A DNA stretch of 64,000 nucleotides, from positions 33,230,501 to 33,294,500 of the forward strand of contig CM044869.1 in assembly GCA_024500155.1 (NCBI GenBank), given 5' to 3'. The notes beneath the pieces were generated by a model. That model worked only from the letters and a program-made list of their open reading frames with translations. It searched no databases and was not told where the DNA came from. Origin of the DNA: Chenopodium formosanum. Lineage: Eukaryota > Streptophyta > Magnoliopsida > Caryophyllales > Amaranthaceae. The translations under genes and the position numbers were made by a program. Position 1 is the first letter of the stretch. Each line of letters begins with the position of its first letter. Shown here piece by piece: positions 12,345-25,702 of this stretch.

Positions 12345-13876
12345 AAGATGCTTGGTTTTCATAGATTACAACTTCCTTGCCGAGCCTTTTGCACACACAC
12401 ATTTTTTTTTTTTTTTTTTTTCACGAATAAACTTTCAAGACCCCATTCGAACCAAATTGCACAACTTCCTTGTTTAAAATAAAGACTCTCAAACCCGAAC
12501 CTCACAAGCCGATGCTTCACTAACTACAAGGGTTGGTAAAACATAGGCCGCTAGGTTTGTAATGTGGTTTAATCAAGAAAGGGGAAATAGGGCTCAACAT
12601 GGCTAGCAAGAAGGTATATGCAAAATAAAAACCAAATTTGTAGCAAAACACAAGGAAAATAAAGAAAAATGAGAAGAGATGCCCTCTTCCTCCTCTAGAG
12701 TTATATGATCACGGTCTTGGGAGCTAGATACCAACACAAGGATTGAGACACACATAGTTAAGGATCCAAAATGCCGCTCGACAAAAGTGAAGGAGGCTTG
12801 AACAATAAACGCTCACATGGGATATGAATTTAAGCAATTACCAACCAAAAGAATCCTATCCACTACGGAGAGCAACACCATCTTACCACTTTCCCGTGAA
12901 CTAGGGGTTCAAACGTCCTCAAGAGTTCTATACCGGGCTACCTTAGCTTAAAATGTGTCTAGTTCAACCCTAAGCACTCTCAGACCGTGAAGACCCTCTT
13001 CAACTAGGAAGGTAAGCATTCAAAAATATGTCATAACAAAGGCATAAAGGTCCACATTTCCAAATAAAGGAGCAAATTCTCAATTTTCAAAAATTTTCTC
13101 TTGTCATGATTATGAAAGTCACAAAAAGAAAGAAGAAAAGCAACCCACAAAGGAAAAAGGAAGAAATCAAAACGGTTCAAAAGAGAGGCATGTAAATCAC
13201 ATAAATCCCAATCGACATACAATGACCGTTGAATACAACATCAACGATCCCAGGTTCCTTAGAACCACATCAAACAACCTCGAACCATTCAACTTCTTCC
13301 TAATCTAAACTAAACTATGCAACCATTCAAATATTTAAAGAGTTGAGAAGGGAAATTTGTCACCCAAATATGCTTAGAAAACGCAAGTCCACTGTCAATG
13401 AAGCTCCATTGCTTGGTAAAAATTTGAGGGACGCGCCAATAAGCCCTACAAAATGTCAAAATCCAACACAACTCGGCAAATATTCGGTTAGTAGCAAGAG
13501 AAGAGGAAAATAAGAAGAAAAGAAAGCAAAATAGAAAATAAAAATAAGTAAAATAAATAAAAGTAAAAACTACTAAAGAAAAAGGACAAAGAAAAGAAGA
13601 AAAGAGTTTGGATTAAAAGGGAAATTTGGATTTTGAAAATGGGGGCAAAACAACACAAGGCTATCATCAAATCAGAGAACATAGAAGGTGAGCATCAACC
13701 AACACCGAGAAAAACATATGCAAGAGACACCTATCGGCCATGAAAATGCCCCATAAAACAAAGCCCTTAGATGAAACAATGAATAGGCACCCCCCCACAC
13801 TTGAACGAAAACCGTCCTCGGTTTGATCAAAATTGGGAAATAGGTGGGAGGAAGGGCTAAACTCGGCCCGAGGGCC
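11589..13876 (-). other. 3' non-coding region of element C, with an internal polypurine-like copy
   Basis: No credible ORF is present. The region includes long T runs (12273-12343) and segments matching the 3' regions of A and Z, for example the CTCTCAGACCGTG block near 12976. A second polypurine-like sequence, minus-strand CAAGTGTGGGGGGGTGCC, lies at about 13786-13803, some 75 bases after the env-like stop. Confidence 0.6.
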
Positions 13877-15753
13877 CTAGTCCTCCATGTGGGAACTAGA
13901 GCCCTCTCCATATGGACGCCACTCGTAGTCGACGTCGATAGGAGGGCCATGGGGGTCCCAACCACCGGTATAACCCGGTGGAAAACCACGGTTCCGGTAC
14001 AACTCTTGTTGGTAGTCCGGAAGAGGGTCATAGGGAGGGGGCATCACAAGGGGCTCGGATGTATACATGGGGTAGTTGGGGTCCCCACGGTAATCACACC
14101 CCCCCGGTGCTTTGTAATCATACCCCTCAGAGGTGGGGTAGTTCACTCGGGGGGCCCCTTGAGATGAAGGCCCGGACCAATAGGGCCAAACCGGTCGACG
14201 GGGAGTGCCGTCAGAATGCGGTTCCTCGTATGAAGGAACCGGCCCATGTTGGGGCGGAAAATACGGGTAGTTCACCGGTGGGTCAAAATGTCCTTGGTTT
14301 ACATGCCAATCATAAATGTTGGCGTTGTAAACCGAGTTCCCATCGGCGACTTCCGTCAACCGGTTTACTTGCATAGATAAATTCTGAAAAGCTGACTCGA
14401 TGTTAAATGAAGAAGAGGAAGAAGAAGCCATACCTCCCCCGCTAAAGGGGGGGGGACGTTCACTTGTTGAGATCCTTCCCCATAGTGGAAGGATTGATGC
14501 TCGAAATGTTGAAAGCCTTGTTGTTGTTGCTGAAATTGTTGTTCTTCAAATTGTTGTTGTTGAAATTGTTGTTGTTCTTGTTGTTGTTGTTGTTGCCGCC
14601 TTTTCCTTGGGGCCCGGGGAGCTCTCTCCCTCAACGACAAGCTACCCTCTTCAAGATTAGCTCGAGGGACGCGCCATTGATTTTCATCCTCTGGCGGGTT
14701 GGTGATGTAGTCGTTCGGGAGGAGGCACCAAGAAGAGTCGCGGACCATCTAAACCCGCTCATCTCCTCCAACGCGAGTAGGCACCTCGCGGATCATCCCG
14801 GCCGTCTTGAGGGCCCCTAGGTTCAAGTAGGGCTGCTCATCGACTGGGGTAAGCTTGGCTAGCTCCGATCCATAGCCTAACTTGTAGGCTATCCATGTAA
14901 TCATCCCCCCCAACTGAATATCACCAGTGAGGGAGACACCCAGTTGCGTCTCATGGAAGCGGTCGGTGAGGAGGCCCCCGAAATTCATCCCGTGGTCGTA
15001 GTTGATGTACCCGTCGGTGGCCAACCACAGGAGAACGAGCTCTTCTTGGTTTATTTTCCCGAGCTCTTGGCGGGAAAACAGGGCATACACCATTAGCCTG
15101 TGAAAGTACCGGAGGGCCGGATGGATGATTTCCGACGCCTTTGCCGATCTTGATTTGAATTTGGTGTTGCCTTGGGTGATGGTGGCCCACCATTCTTGCT
15201 CGTCATAGCCTTGCCACATCCTGTCGTTGTCGAAGGCTCTGTGCACAGGGGCCTCGGGATCCCACCCGAACATCCGGTTGAGCTCACTCATTGGAACCTT
15301 CCGCGGGTTGTTGAACATGCGGAAGTTAAGCTCGAGTTCTTTCACCCCTCGCCTCTCGATGGATTGAAGGTTGAATGAAGAGAGGAATTCGAGGGTGAGC
15401 TCCCGGTAAGTGAACGGTGCCTTGGGCTCGGCCTCCGGGTTATGGGTGTATTTTGATGGAACCTTGATGTTGAGGAAGGTTTGCCACCCGAAGGACTCAG
15501 CCATGTCTCGGACATCGGCATCGATGCCCAAAGCCTGACAACACTCCAAGTCATAGAAGCGGGTGGATCGAACGGCCCGCTTGGAAAGCTCGTTATAGCA
15601 CTTTTCCTGATAAGGTGAAGCAAACTTCACCTTATAGGGTTGAGGAGGTGTGCTGGGCACCGCCGCGGAGCTAGATGCGGCTTGAGAAGATGACCCCTTT
15701 TGTGATTTGCGGGAGGAAGACCCGGGCAACAAATCCCTTAATCGGCGAGACAT
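13877..15753 (-). pseudogene. Athila-type env-like ORF (element C)
   Basis: I take the start at 15753 (MSRRLRDLLPG), since 25 codons upstream are also open but unlike the family. About 334 residues match the Athila third ORF (YHELSKRAV-like start, FGWQTF, ELNRMFGWDPEA). A TAG at 14749-14751 ends it. The same frame continues with a glutamine-rich stretch to 14365. A shift at a nine-C run near 14450 leads to MASSSSSSFN and the Pro/Tyr-rich tail ending at 13877. No signal peptide or clear membrane segment is seen. The role of these ORFs is not established. Confidence 0.8.
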
Positions 15754-17241
15754 TTTTATGCTAAGAGCTTGCAACAAGAAGGAATACAAAGGGTAGGTAC
15801 CTATAAACAACAAAGAATCCAACTTCAAATACTCATCTCATGAACATAAATCATCCACAATCAAGACAACTAGCCAAAAAAGGTATTAAATAGTGAAATG
15901 GAAACCACTCAACGAACAAAGACTAGGAAAAATTAGGACATGTGAGAGGGGTTCAATCATCACTTCAAAACACTTGTACATTCAAAACAAGGTGATGGAA
16001 GCATTAACACTATCTAAATGCTTGATTTAGCATGTTGAAATAGGAGTAGCCATCCAAACAACACAATGCTCAAAAGAACAATTCATCTTAGCAAAATTCA
16101 TACAAATACCAAAATCATATCAAATCAAACAATACTAGCATAAATAGTTGTAGTGTAGCTTGAATTAAACATCAAGAACAAGAGTTATGCTAGCATGAGC
16201 GAAATTTATCCCATGATACAAGTATGAAAATTTGCAAACAAAACCAACCAAAAACTTCATCCAAACAACGTTAAAGCCCAAACATGACAATTTCAAACAC
16301 ATACTACTCAATTTCAACCTATTCAAACACCATAAACTAGTAGTATATGAATGAACAAGTAGTCATGAAATTTGAACAAATTCGAGTCTCCAAAACACAA
16401 ATTAAGAAACAAGATGGCTAATTATACTTACAAAACCAACAATTAAGTGAAGTAGAGTAAGAAATTCATACCAAATTGCTTCAAACAAACTCAAAGAACA
16501 AAGACCCAAATTGGATGAAATTCGCCGATCTCGACACTAGAAGATGAAGAGTTGATTTTGAGGTGAAATTTGGAGTGAAATTTGTGATTTTGATTGTGTG
16601 TGTGTGATTAAAGGTGAGAAATTGTGAGGAATGAGGGAAGTGGATTTCTTAGGGTTTGAGAGTGAGTGTGAAATGAGGGAAAAATGAGGAGGAAAGAGGG
16701 AAAAACGAGCTTAATGCTCGTTTTTGTTTCCGGAAAATCGAGTGGAGCGGGCGCTCCACGAGGGGGAGCGGACGCTCCCTACTGGTAGGAGCGGGCGCTC
16801 CATAAGGGTGGAGCGGACGCTCCATTTTTCTGGAAAATGTTCTGAATTTGGGGAGGCAATGGTGCGGACGCTCCACAATGTGGAGCGGGCGCTCCACATT
16901 CATGGAGCGGGCGCTCCCCTCTAGTGGAGCGGACGCTCCACTAGTCTGAAACGTACCTGAACTGCTGGAATGGTGCGGACGCTCCACAGGGGTGGAGCGG
17001 GCGCACCATTCAACTGGTTTTGCCCTCTAATTCCTTGGAATTTGAACTCCTTTCCTTCACTTAGCCTCATATTCTACTCCATTCCTACCCTACAACATCA
17101 AACAACAACAATCCAAGTAACCAAATATCCAAATTAATCCAAATTCACAAATCAAAAGACTAAAGAAAATAACGAGAAACTCGGGTTGCCTCCCGGAAGC
17201 GCTTTTGGTTAACGTCGTTAGCTCGACGTTCCTCGGGTTGA
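15754..17241 (-). other. Spacer between pol and env-like ORF, with dyad array
   Basis: The stretch has no credible ORF. Ten units related to GGAGCGGNCGCTCC lie at 16744-17007, the same unit as in the C LTR; three are variants (TGCGGACGCTCC twice, and one ending GCACC). A minus-strand TATA-like CTATTTAATA lies near 15882-15893, about 130 bases upstream of the env-like start. An internal promoter is possible but unproven. Confidence 0.7.
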
Positions 17242-20200
17242 TCAAGGAGGGTTGTATTGACGATGCACGTCACTTAGAATAACTGAAACCGGTTCATCAC
17301 TTGGGGATCCTTCAAAATAAGGCTTGAGGCGGTGGCCGTTGACTTTAAAAGGGGAGTGGCCCTCTTGGGAAATTTCACAAGCACCATATGGAAACACCTC
17401 CGTAACAATGTATGGCCCACTCCATCTTGATCGGAGCTTGCCCGGGAAGAGTTTCAACCTTGAATTGAAGAGGAGCACCTTTTGCCCTTTGATAAAATCT
17501 TTCTTGATGATTTGAGCGTCGTGCCACGCTTTTGATCTTGCCTTATACATGCTTGCATTCTCATAAGCACTCAACCTCAATTCCTCTAGCTCATGTAACT
17601 CTAAAAGCCTTTGCTCCCCCGCACTATGGAGATCGAGGTTGATTTGCTTGATCGCCCAATGAGCACGATGCTCCATCTCCACGGGCAAATGGCAATTTTT
17701 CCCATATACAAGCTTGTAGGGGGTAGTCCCAATTGGCGTCTTGAAAGCGGTCCTATAAGCCCATAGAGAATCAATGAGCTTAGAGGACCAATCCTTCCTC
17801 GTTCTGGCAACTGTTTTCTCCAAGATCACTTTGAGCTCTCTATTTGTGACCTCCGCTTGACCACTTGTTTGGGGGGTGATAAGCAAGCCCCCGCTTGTGA
17901 GATACCCCATATTTCTCAAGTAGTCGCACGAAGGTGTGGTGTTTGAAATGTGACCCCCCATCACTAATGATTGCTCTCGGAACACCGAATCTTGGGAAAA
18001 TCACTTTCTTGAAGAGGTTGACCACCACTTTTGAGTCATTTGTTGGAGAAGCTACGGCCTCCGCCCATTTGGACACGTAGTCAACGGCTACCAAAATATA
18101 TTTGTTCCCATTTGAGGAGATAAAAGGCCCCATGAAATCTATCGCCCATACATCGAAAACTTCAAGCTCAAGGATGGGGTTTTGTGGCATTTCATCCCTT
18201 CTCGAAATATTCCCCACCCTTTGACATCTATCGCAGGTCTTGACAAATACCCATGAGTCCTTGAATAAGGAAGGCCAAAAGAGCATTGATTGGAGAACTT
18301 TTGAGGCGGTTTTCTGAGCACTCATATGCCCACCACAAGGAGAGGAGTGGCACATGTGGAGAACACTTTGAAACTCGTCATCGGGAACGCATCTCCTCAA
18401 TAACCCATCAACCCCTCTCTTCAACAAAATCGGTTCATCCCAAATATATCTCTTTGCCTCGTGCTTGAGTTTTCGACGTTGTTGTGAAGTGAAATCCGGA
18501 GGTATGGCACCACAAGCTAAGTAATTCACAATATCCGCATACCATGGAGCCGACTTCACCTCAAGAACGTATAGCACATCATCCCTTAAAGCATCCTCAA
18601 TTGGCAAACCATCATCTTTGAACCTTGCACCGCCCAACCTTGAAAGGTGATCCGCTACCACGTTCTCGGCACCCTTTTTATCTCTCATTTCATAGTCAAA
18701 GTCTTGGAGAACTAAAACCCATCTCAACAACCTTGGTTTAGCTTCCTTCTTCCCTATCAAATATTTGAGAGCCGAATGGTCGGTGTACACAATTGTCCTA
18801 GAACCAATGAGGTAGGTTCTAAACTTCTCAAATGAGTGAATAACCGCTTAGAATTCCTTCTCGGTGGTTGTATAGTTTCGTTGAGCGTCGTTGAGAGTTT
18901 TGGACAAATAATGTATGACATGAAGCTTCCCATCCTTTCGTTGCCCAAGAACCGAACCAATAGCCTCGTCACTTGCATCGCACATGAGCTCAAATGGAAG
19001 AGACCAATCCGGGCCTTGGACAATAGGGGCGGTGCAAAGGGCCTCTTTCAACCTACAAAAAGACTCATGACAAGTATCATCAAATATAAACTCTTTATCT
19101 TGTTGCAATAGGGATGTGAGAGGTTTTGCAATCAAAGAAAAGTCTTTTATAAAACGCCGATAGAACCCGGCATGGCCAAGGAAAGACCTCACTTCCCTCA
19201 CGTTGGTGGGGGGAGGAAGTTTCTCAATGACCTCCACCTTGGCTCTATCAACCTCAATGCCGGCATGGGAAATTTTGTGCCCAAGAACAATCCCACTTTC
19301 GACCATAAAATGGCACTTTTCCCAATTTAGCACGAGGTTAGCCCTCTCACATCTTTCTAAGCAACGAGATAAATTAGATAGACAATCTTCATAGGTGGCT
19401 CCTCCAACGGAGAAGTCATCCATAAAGACCTCTATCTCATCCTCAATCATATCACTAAAAATGGACATCATACAACGTTGGAATGTTGCGGGGGCATTAC
19501 AAAGCCCAAAAGGCATCCTACGATACGCATAAGTACCGTAGGGGCAAGTGAAAGTCGTCTTCTCTTGATCCTTGGGGTCAATCGGGATTTGGAAGAACCC
19601 CGAATAGCCATCAAGAAAACAATAGAAGGAATGCTTTGTAAGCCTCTCCAACATTTGATCAATGAACGGTAATGGAAAATGATCCTTGCATGTACTTGTG
19701 TTGAGTTGGCGATAGTCAATGCACATGCGCCAACCGGTTACAAGCCTAGTGGGGACTAGTTGATCATGATCATTTTTCACCACCGTCATTCCCCCTTTCT
19801 TAGGCACAACTTGCACGGGAGATACCCAATCACTATGAGCAATTGGGTATATAATTCCCGCATCAAGAAGCTTAGCCACTTCCTTCCGCACAACCTCTTG
19901 CATGGAAGGGTTAAGCTTCCTTTGCCTTTGCCTAACGGGTTTGGCATCTCCCTCTAGATCAATTTTGTGCATGCATAAAGAAGGACTTATACCTTTGATG
20001 TCATCAATGGTATAGCCTAAAGCTTTCTTGTGCTTTTTCAAGACATTGATCAAGAGGGAAGTTTGCTCCTCCGTTAGGTTGGAATTAACAATCACGGGGA
20101 AAGACTCATTAGAACCAAGAAATACGTACCTCAAGCCCAAAGGTAGAGGTTTCAAGTCTACCTTCGGTGCTCCCTTACCATTGGTGTTCTCTTCTCTTTC

Positions 20201-23098
20201 CTCAACTTGAAAGAGGTCATGGGTGTGAAAAGCCTCCTCCTCCATGCTCTCATCCATGCACTTGTTCTTGCTTTCCTCTAGCAAATCCTCATAGAATTGC
20301 ACGTCGTCCTTGCGAACACCTAGCTTAGAATCATTCAACAATACATTCTCTAGGGGATCGTTAGAAGCATACAAATGGGAACGAGAGAATTCACTAAGCA
20401 TGGAATCTAGAACATCAACTCTAAAGCATTCACTACTTGAGGAAGGTTGTTGCATGACACTATTTAAATCAAACTCAATTGAGTCATTGTCAATTTTCAA
20501 AGATATTTTGCCTTCCTTCACATCAATAATGGCCCTAGAGGTGGCTAAGAACGGCCTACCCAAGATAATTGGAATCCTTTCATCCTCATCCATTTCTAGC
20601 ACATAAAAGTCCACGGGGAATGTAAACTTCCCTACCCTAAGGGGGATGTCCTCCACTTTCCCCATGGGAAATTTAATAGACCGATCCGCTAGTTGGAGAG
20701 TGGTGTTGGTGGGGGAAAGGGTTCCTACATTGAGCTTTTGGTAGACGGAGTAGGGCATGAGGCTCACACTCGCTCCCAAATCACATAAAGCTTTGTCAAA
20801 CTCAATTCCATTGATAGAACAAGGAATGGAAAAACTACCCGGATCCTTCAACTTAGTGGGGAGTTTGTTGGAAAGGATTGCACTACAATTGGCGGTCAAG
20901 CTCACCGTCTCACACTCCCTTCTCCCACTCAAAATATCTTTCAAAAACTTAGAGTAATGGGGCATTTGTTTCATAGCATCTATAAAAGGGAGGGAAACAT
21001 GCAAGTTCTTGATCACATCCAAAAACTTCCCAAATTGAGCATCAAGCTTAGCTCTCACAAATCTTTGGGGAAAAGGTAGTCTCTCCTCTCTAGGTTGGAG
21101 ATTAAGGGGCAAGGGGGTGGCCTCTTTTTCCTTTTGTACCTCAACATCCCTCTCTCTCTCAACATTAGAAGGTTCCTTGGTTCTCTCACTCTCCCTCTCC
21201 AACTCTACTTCATTTCGAGGTTCTTCCTCAACTAAGGGGTCACTCCCTACTACCTTTCCACTCCTTGTTGTCACGGCATATAAAGGTTTTGGGTTGACTC
21301 CTTGACTAGGGATAGAGGAAGAAGAAGGAGAAGAAGAATTGGAAGCAAGTTGGGCAATTTGGGTTTCAAGCATTTTCATATGAGCATTGGTTCGCTTCTT
21401 TTCTTCCTCATTCCTCTTCTTTTCCTCCTCATGCATCTTCATGATGGCATCTAGCTTAGCCATCACGGGATCATTAGGAGGTGCCTCAATTTGAAGAGGT
21501 TGTTGAGGTGGAGGAAGTTGGGATTGATGGAAACCCGGAGGCCTATTGGTTTGGGCATAGTTAGAAACATTTTGGCCCCTAGTGCCTCCGGTTCCTTGGT
21601 TGGGAATATTGCTTTGTCGATTATTTCCCATGTTACCTTGATCACCAAAATTTTGATTTTGATGGTCTTGGTATCGGGAGTTGGGTTGTTGGTTTTGGTA
21701 GCCATACCCTCTTTGGTTAGAGTAGCCTCTTCCATTGAAATTAGAAGGGCCTCCCCCACCATGATATTGGTTACCATAACCACCACCACTTTGATTCCAA
21801 CCACGGTTTCCACCTTGATTCCAATTCCCCATGTGATTAGGGTTTGGCCTCAAGTTCCCTACATTTTCCATTCTAGGAGAAAAATTCATGGCATTGACAT
21901 CTTCTACACTATCATCATGTTCATAGGGAGGGGGTTGAACTTCACAAGCATACACACAATGGGAGGTATCATGATCATAGGTTTCACAATTTGAGCAAAA
22001 CATGCATCCTTGAGGCATTTTGTTATAAGAAGAGGGGGAAGAAGTGGCCATACCATTGCCTCCCTTGGTTGAAGGGGAGGTATTACCATGAGGATTGGAC
22101 CTTTCTTTCATCATTTCATCCATTTGCTTGGCCATCTTGGAGATTTGGGAAGAAAGGTTGTTGATTGCGTTGGCTTGCTCCAATGCATAGACACCTTTGC
22201 TAGAAGTGGCCTCCCTTTCTCCTTCGTACCAATCATCATAATGCTTTGCGGCCTCCTCTATGATGCATTCCACTTCATCCTCTCCCTTGTTCATGATTGG
22301 ACCGCCGGCGGCGGCATCTAGGCTTGTTCTTCCTTGAGGTGAGAGACCTCCATAGAAAGTGTGGATGAGTTGATACTTGGGTATCCCATGATGTGGGCAT
22401 TGGCGTTGAAGCTCCTTGTACCGGTCCCATGCCGCACTTAGAGTCTCACCACTCTTTTGGCGAAAGCCTTGGATCAATGATCGAGCCTCGGCGGTCTTCC
22501 TATGGTTATAAAATCTCCTCAAGAAAGCCGTAGTCACTTGGTCCCAAGTTGTGAGAGAGTTAGGGGGCACCTCCTTCTCTAGCCATTCTAGACCTCTCCC
22601 AATTAAAGAAAATGGAAACATCTTGAGATGGATGTACTCTTAAGTCACCCCGTTGGCTTTGATTGTGTCACAATATTTCTCAAATTCTTTTAGATGCTCA
22701 TGAGGGCTCTCAAATTTCCCACCCGAGAATTGTTTCCTCTCTATCAAAGCAATCAAATTGGGCTTGATTTCGAAGTTGTTGGCTTGAGTGGTAGGAGTTA
22801 GGATCCCACTTTGGGCTCTAAAGGCTTCGGGAGCCCCAAGACGGCTCAAAGGTGTATTCTCTCCCATTTTAGGATTGTCTTCACTTCCGGACTTAAAGTT
22901 TGAAAAGGGGTTGATATCGGGACTTGATAGCAAACTAGGGCTATCTAGGTCTTCACTTGAGGGTGAAGATGGTGAAGTATCTTCACTTGAGGAGTATCTA
23001 CTCCTCGCTCTCGCTTCTCTTCGAAGTAAGGACAAAGATCTTTCTAACTCTGGATCAATGGGGACCAAGGACCTTGAGCGAGTTCGTCCTCTGTTCAT
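17242..23098 (-). pseudogene. Athila gag-pol polyprotein (element C)
   Basis: It begins MNRGRTRSRS at 23098. Gag domain (LTTWDQVTTAFLRRF), zinc knuckle CSNCETYDHDTSHC (21957-21998), protease DLGAS (about 20770), RT with FMDDF (about 19412), RNase H (CDASD, TDHSAL), then integrase with HHCC (HSSPCGGH, CDRCQ) and the catalytic triad AIDF, ISDGG and GQAEVTNRE. It is one frame broken by TAA at 22640-22642 (after GVT), TAA at 18848-18850 (after EKEF) and a one-base gain in a six-G run at 17871-17876. Otherwise all catalytic residues are kept. Confidence 0.93.
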
Positions 23099-23212
23099 AC
23101 AACAAAGCTAAGGAGAACGTAAGCACTGACAAGTAACAAGAAGTAACAAATACTAAAAGATAAGAAATGAGATAGTCTCAAATGAAGTAGTGAAAAATTA
23201 ATGGAAGCCGTC

Positions 23213-23230
23213 TCCCCAGCAACGGCGCCA
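23213..23230 (-). other. Primer binding site of element C
   Basis: On the minus strand TGGCGCCGTTGCTGGGGA starts four bases from the 5' LTR. It matches the complement of the plant tRNA-Asp 3' end with one mismatch. tRNA-Asp-type sites are typical of Athila. Confidence 0.85.
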
Positions 23231-23234
23231 AATT

Positions 23235-24810
23235 TGACAAGGAAATAATCGCATCGTCAAACGACTACACCTCAATCAAATATAATTTATACACCTAAAC
23301 AAACCTAATACAAGTATAAGGCAAGTATAGGGGTCGAACCACAAGGAGACATGCATAAACACCACATTCACTACTCAATATTTAAGCTACCTCGGAACAA
23401 GAAGTGTGAGAAGTTAAGAAACTAAACTAGAGATTAAGGATGATTAAAACCAATATAACTAAGCACCAAGGGAAGTAGGTAGATGTAGTGGCCAATTGAT
23501 CATGCAATAATACGGAGGCAAGGTAATGGTAAACTAAGCATGTAAGAATATCGAATTAAAGCTTAATCTAACCGCCTTCCGGGGTCAATCAAATTCTCCT
23601 AACATAGCCTCTATGTTTCCACACTAGAACCATATATTAGAAGGTGCAATCAAAGAATTATCGATAGTAATGAATCTTAACTAAGTCAACTTCCGTTTCT
23701 TGTTAGCAAGGATTCACCTTTAATCAACTAACAATGTGCACTTGCAAGAAGATTAAAGAACATCAAACACACAAAGACTTTAATCACCATTAACAAAACC
23801 CCAACATCAATAGCATGAATCAATCAACAACTACACCATCCCCACACCCTTGGCTAAGGGACTACTCACAAATCATATTGAAGATAATATCAATCATCAA
23901 ATCAATAAGCATCAACATGATCAACAAGCAATGAAGGAAAACTAAAATAAGCAAATAAAACTAAATACAAAAGCAAAGAAAGAGAGTAAGAAATTGCTCA
24001 TTAATTGAAGATGAAGATTTACAAAGGTTCAAGAAAGCTCCTTCTTCAATATCCAAGTTCATCAATGGAAATCCACACTTTCTCTCTCTACTAATGAAGT
24101 TTCTCTCTCTAGATTAGGGCTAAAATGTACATAATGTTCTCATTACAAAACTAGGGGTCTTAAAAAATATCCCCTCACATTACTCTAAAGATGAGTTAAA
24201 ATGCACGGAAATACCCACGGGAGCGGCCGCTCCATCGAGGAGGAGCGGACGCTCCAGAGGGTATTAAATTTGACAGCCGCCTTTATGGAGCGGGCGCTCT
24301 CCCAGGTGTGGAGCGGGCGCTCATCTCTGATGGAGCGGACGCTCCATAAGTCTGGGAACAGGGGAACAGCAGAGGAAATGGAGCGGCCGCTCCTCCTTGG
24401 TGGAGCGGGCGCTCCATTAGTCTGGAAATCATCCTTCAGACCAGAAGAATGGAGCGGGCGCTCCTCTCTGATGGAGCGGACGCTCCTCTTTATAGCTCCG
24501 AACTCTTCTCCAAATCCATGCTCCTCTCTTCCGCTATTCCAATGCACTCAAAAGCTTGACTAAGCCTCGAGCAGGACCACGCGAGCACTCCATCGAACCT
24601 GCTCAAACACTCATACACAAACGTAAGCATAGAAAAGAGGGGAAGCTGCAAAGCAAGGCCAAAAACAAAGTAAAAGGAGGGGAAAACACAAAAAGGAATA
24701 AGGTAAAGAAATCTAAAACAAAGTGCTTGAAAAGGGCTCAAACAAGTGTCAAGTGAAGGGAAAAACCCTTAAAGAAAAGGGTAAAAGGGTGGTATAAATA
24801 CCACTCATCA
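23235..24810 (-). repeat. Element C 5' LTR
   Basis: Same length as 9999-11574, with two substitutions found by eye. It contains the dyad array (24220-24486) and the terminal hairpin (24787-24810). Transcription would start here, on the minus strand. Confidence 0.95.
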
Positions 24811-24870
24811 GGAGGTGATGAAATTTGCCAACTAATAAACATTGATCGACTTAAAAAATATTACATATGA
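24811..24870 (+). pseudogene. Integrase C-terminal end (element B)
   Basis: After the second GGAGG copy the frame reads GGDEICQLINIDRLKKYYI and ends with TGA at 24868-24870. Joined to 9994-9998 it restores the frame across element C, which proves the insertion point. Confidence 0.85.
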
Positions 24871-25492
24871 AATCCGGATAAACTCGTTCATTCATTAATA
24901 AATCATTTTTTTTAGCATTCAATTAAAAGATTCTAAGTGTTACGCACTTTACCGAATAACACGATAAAGTTCATAACACTTGGGGGGTAATTTAAAAACA
25001 AAACATATGCCATTCAAGTGTTCAGATTTTTTTCGCACAACACGGAATACTCTTCACACTTGGGGGGGGCAATAATGCGAAAAAAAAAATTTAACACTCG
25101 TTGCACAGGTGTCGCGCGCAACTAAACAGTTGCGCGCGGATGTCACGCGCAAATTAATTAGTTGCGCGCGACAGGCTCGCGCAACCTTAGACGTTGTGCC
25201 GCCACCTAATGACGAACTACGAGCCCAGAATTTTTGCGTGAGAATAAAATTGCGATTTTTACTTGCGATAAAAAAGAGGGCATTTCTCGAAAATAACATA
25301 TACTCTAAAAATAAAAATTTAGCTTTGATTTAAATTATTAAACAAAGTTTGATTAATTTTTTTCATTCAATTTCTACATAAGAGGTTGAAGAAAAAATAT
25401 TTAAAAAAAAACTAATACAAACATTGCAAAGAACTACGCAAAGACCTGATTTCAAATACGAATACGTAGCAATCTTTATGATTCGGCCATAT

Positions 25493-25562
<70 letters not shown>

Positions 25563-25702
25563 AAAGCTCATTTTATTCCATTTGAAATTCAAAAAAAAAA
25601 AAAAAAAAAAGGCATTGTTGAACTAGATAATAAATTATAAAAAAAAACATAGTAGTGATTACACTTTATTCGAATTAAACTAATGACATATTGTGTAACA
25701 CT
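24871..25702 (+). other. Non-coding region after B integrase
   Basis: No credible ORF. It holds GCGCGCAACT/AGTTGCGCGC dyads at about 25113-25196, a long TA microsatellite at about 25497-25558, and an A run near 25590. Confidence 0.6.

Larger units (their letters stand above)
9999..24810 (-). mobile_element. Element C: young Athila-type LTR retrotransposon
   Basis: LTRs of 1576 bp at 9999-11574 and 23235-24810 are flanked by GGAGG (9994-9998 and 24811-24815). The order on the minus strand is 5' LTR, tRNA-Asp-type primer site, gag-pol, non-coding spacer with a dyad array, env-like ORF, long 3' non-coding region, polypurine tract, 3' LTR. I found two LTR differences (10312/23548 and 11203/24439) and no indel. 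Two nonsense codons and one frameshift in gag-pol, plus a stop and a frameshift in the env-like ORF, mean it depends on other copies. Confidence 0.95.

Noticed and set aside
12213..12482. 89-codon Phe-rich ORF
   Set aside because: It consists of poly-T runs in the C 3' region.
13877..15753. True viral envelope gene or endogenous virus
   Set aside because: The ORF matches the Athila third ORF but shows no signal peptide, fusion peptide or clear membrane anchor. No movement or coat protein genes occur, so nothing supports an endogenous virus.
21463..21994. Plus and minus ORFs of 116-167 codons
   Set aside because: They are shadows of the Gly/Asn-rich gag linker in element C's real frame.
23213..23230. 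Possible tRNA-Asp gene from the tRNA-like match
   Set aside because: Only the 3'-end complement is present, next to an LTR, as a primer binding site. No cloverleaf is there.
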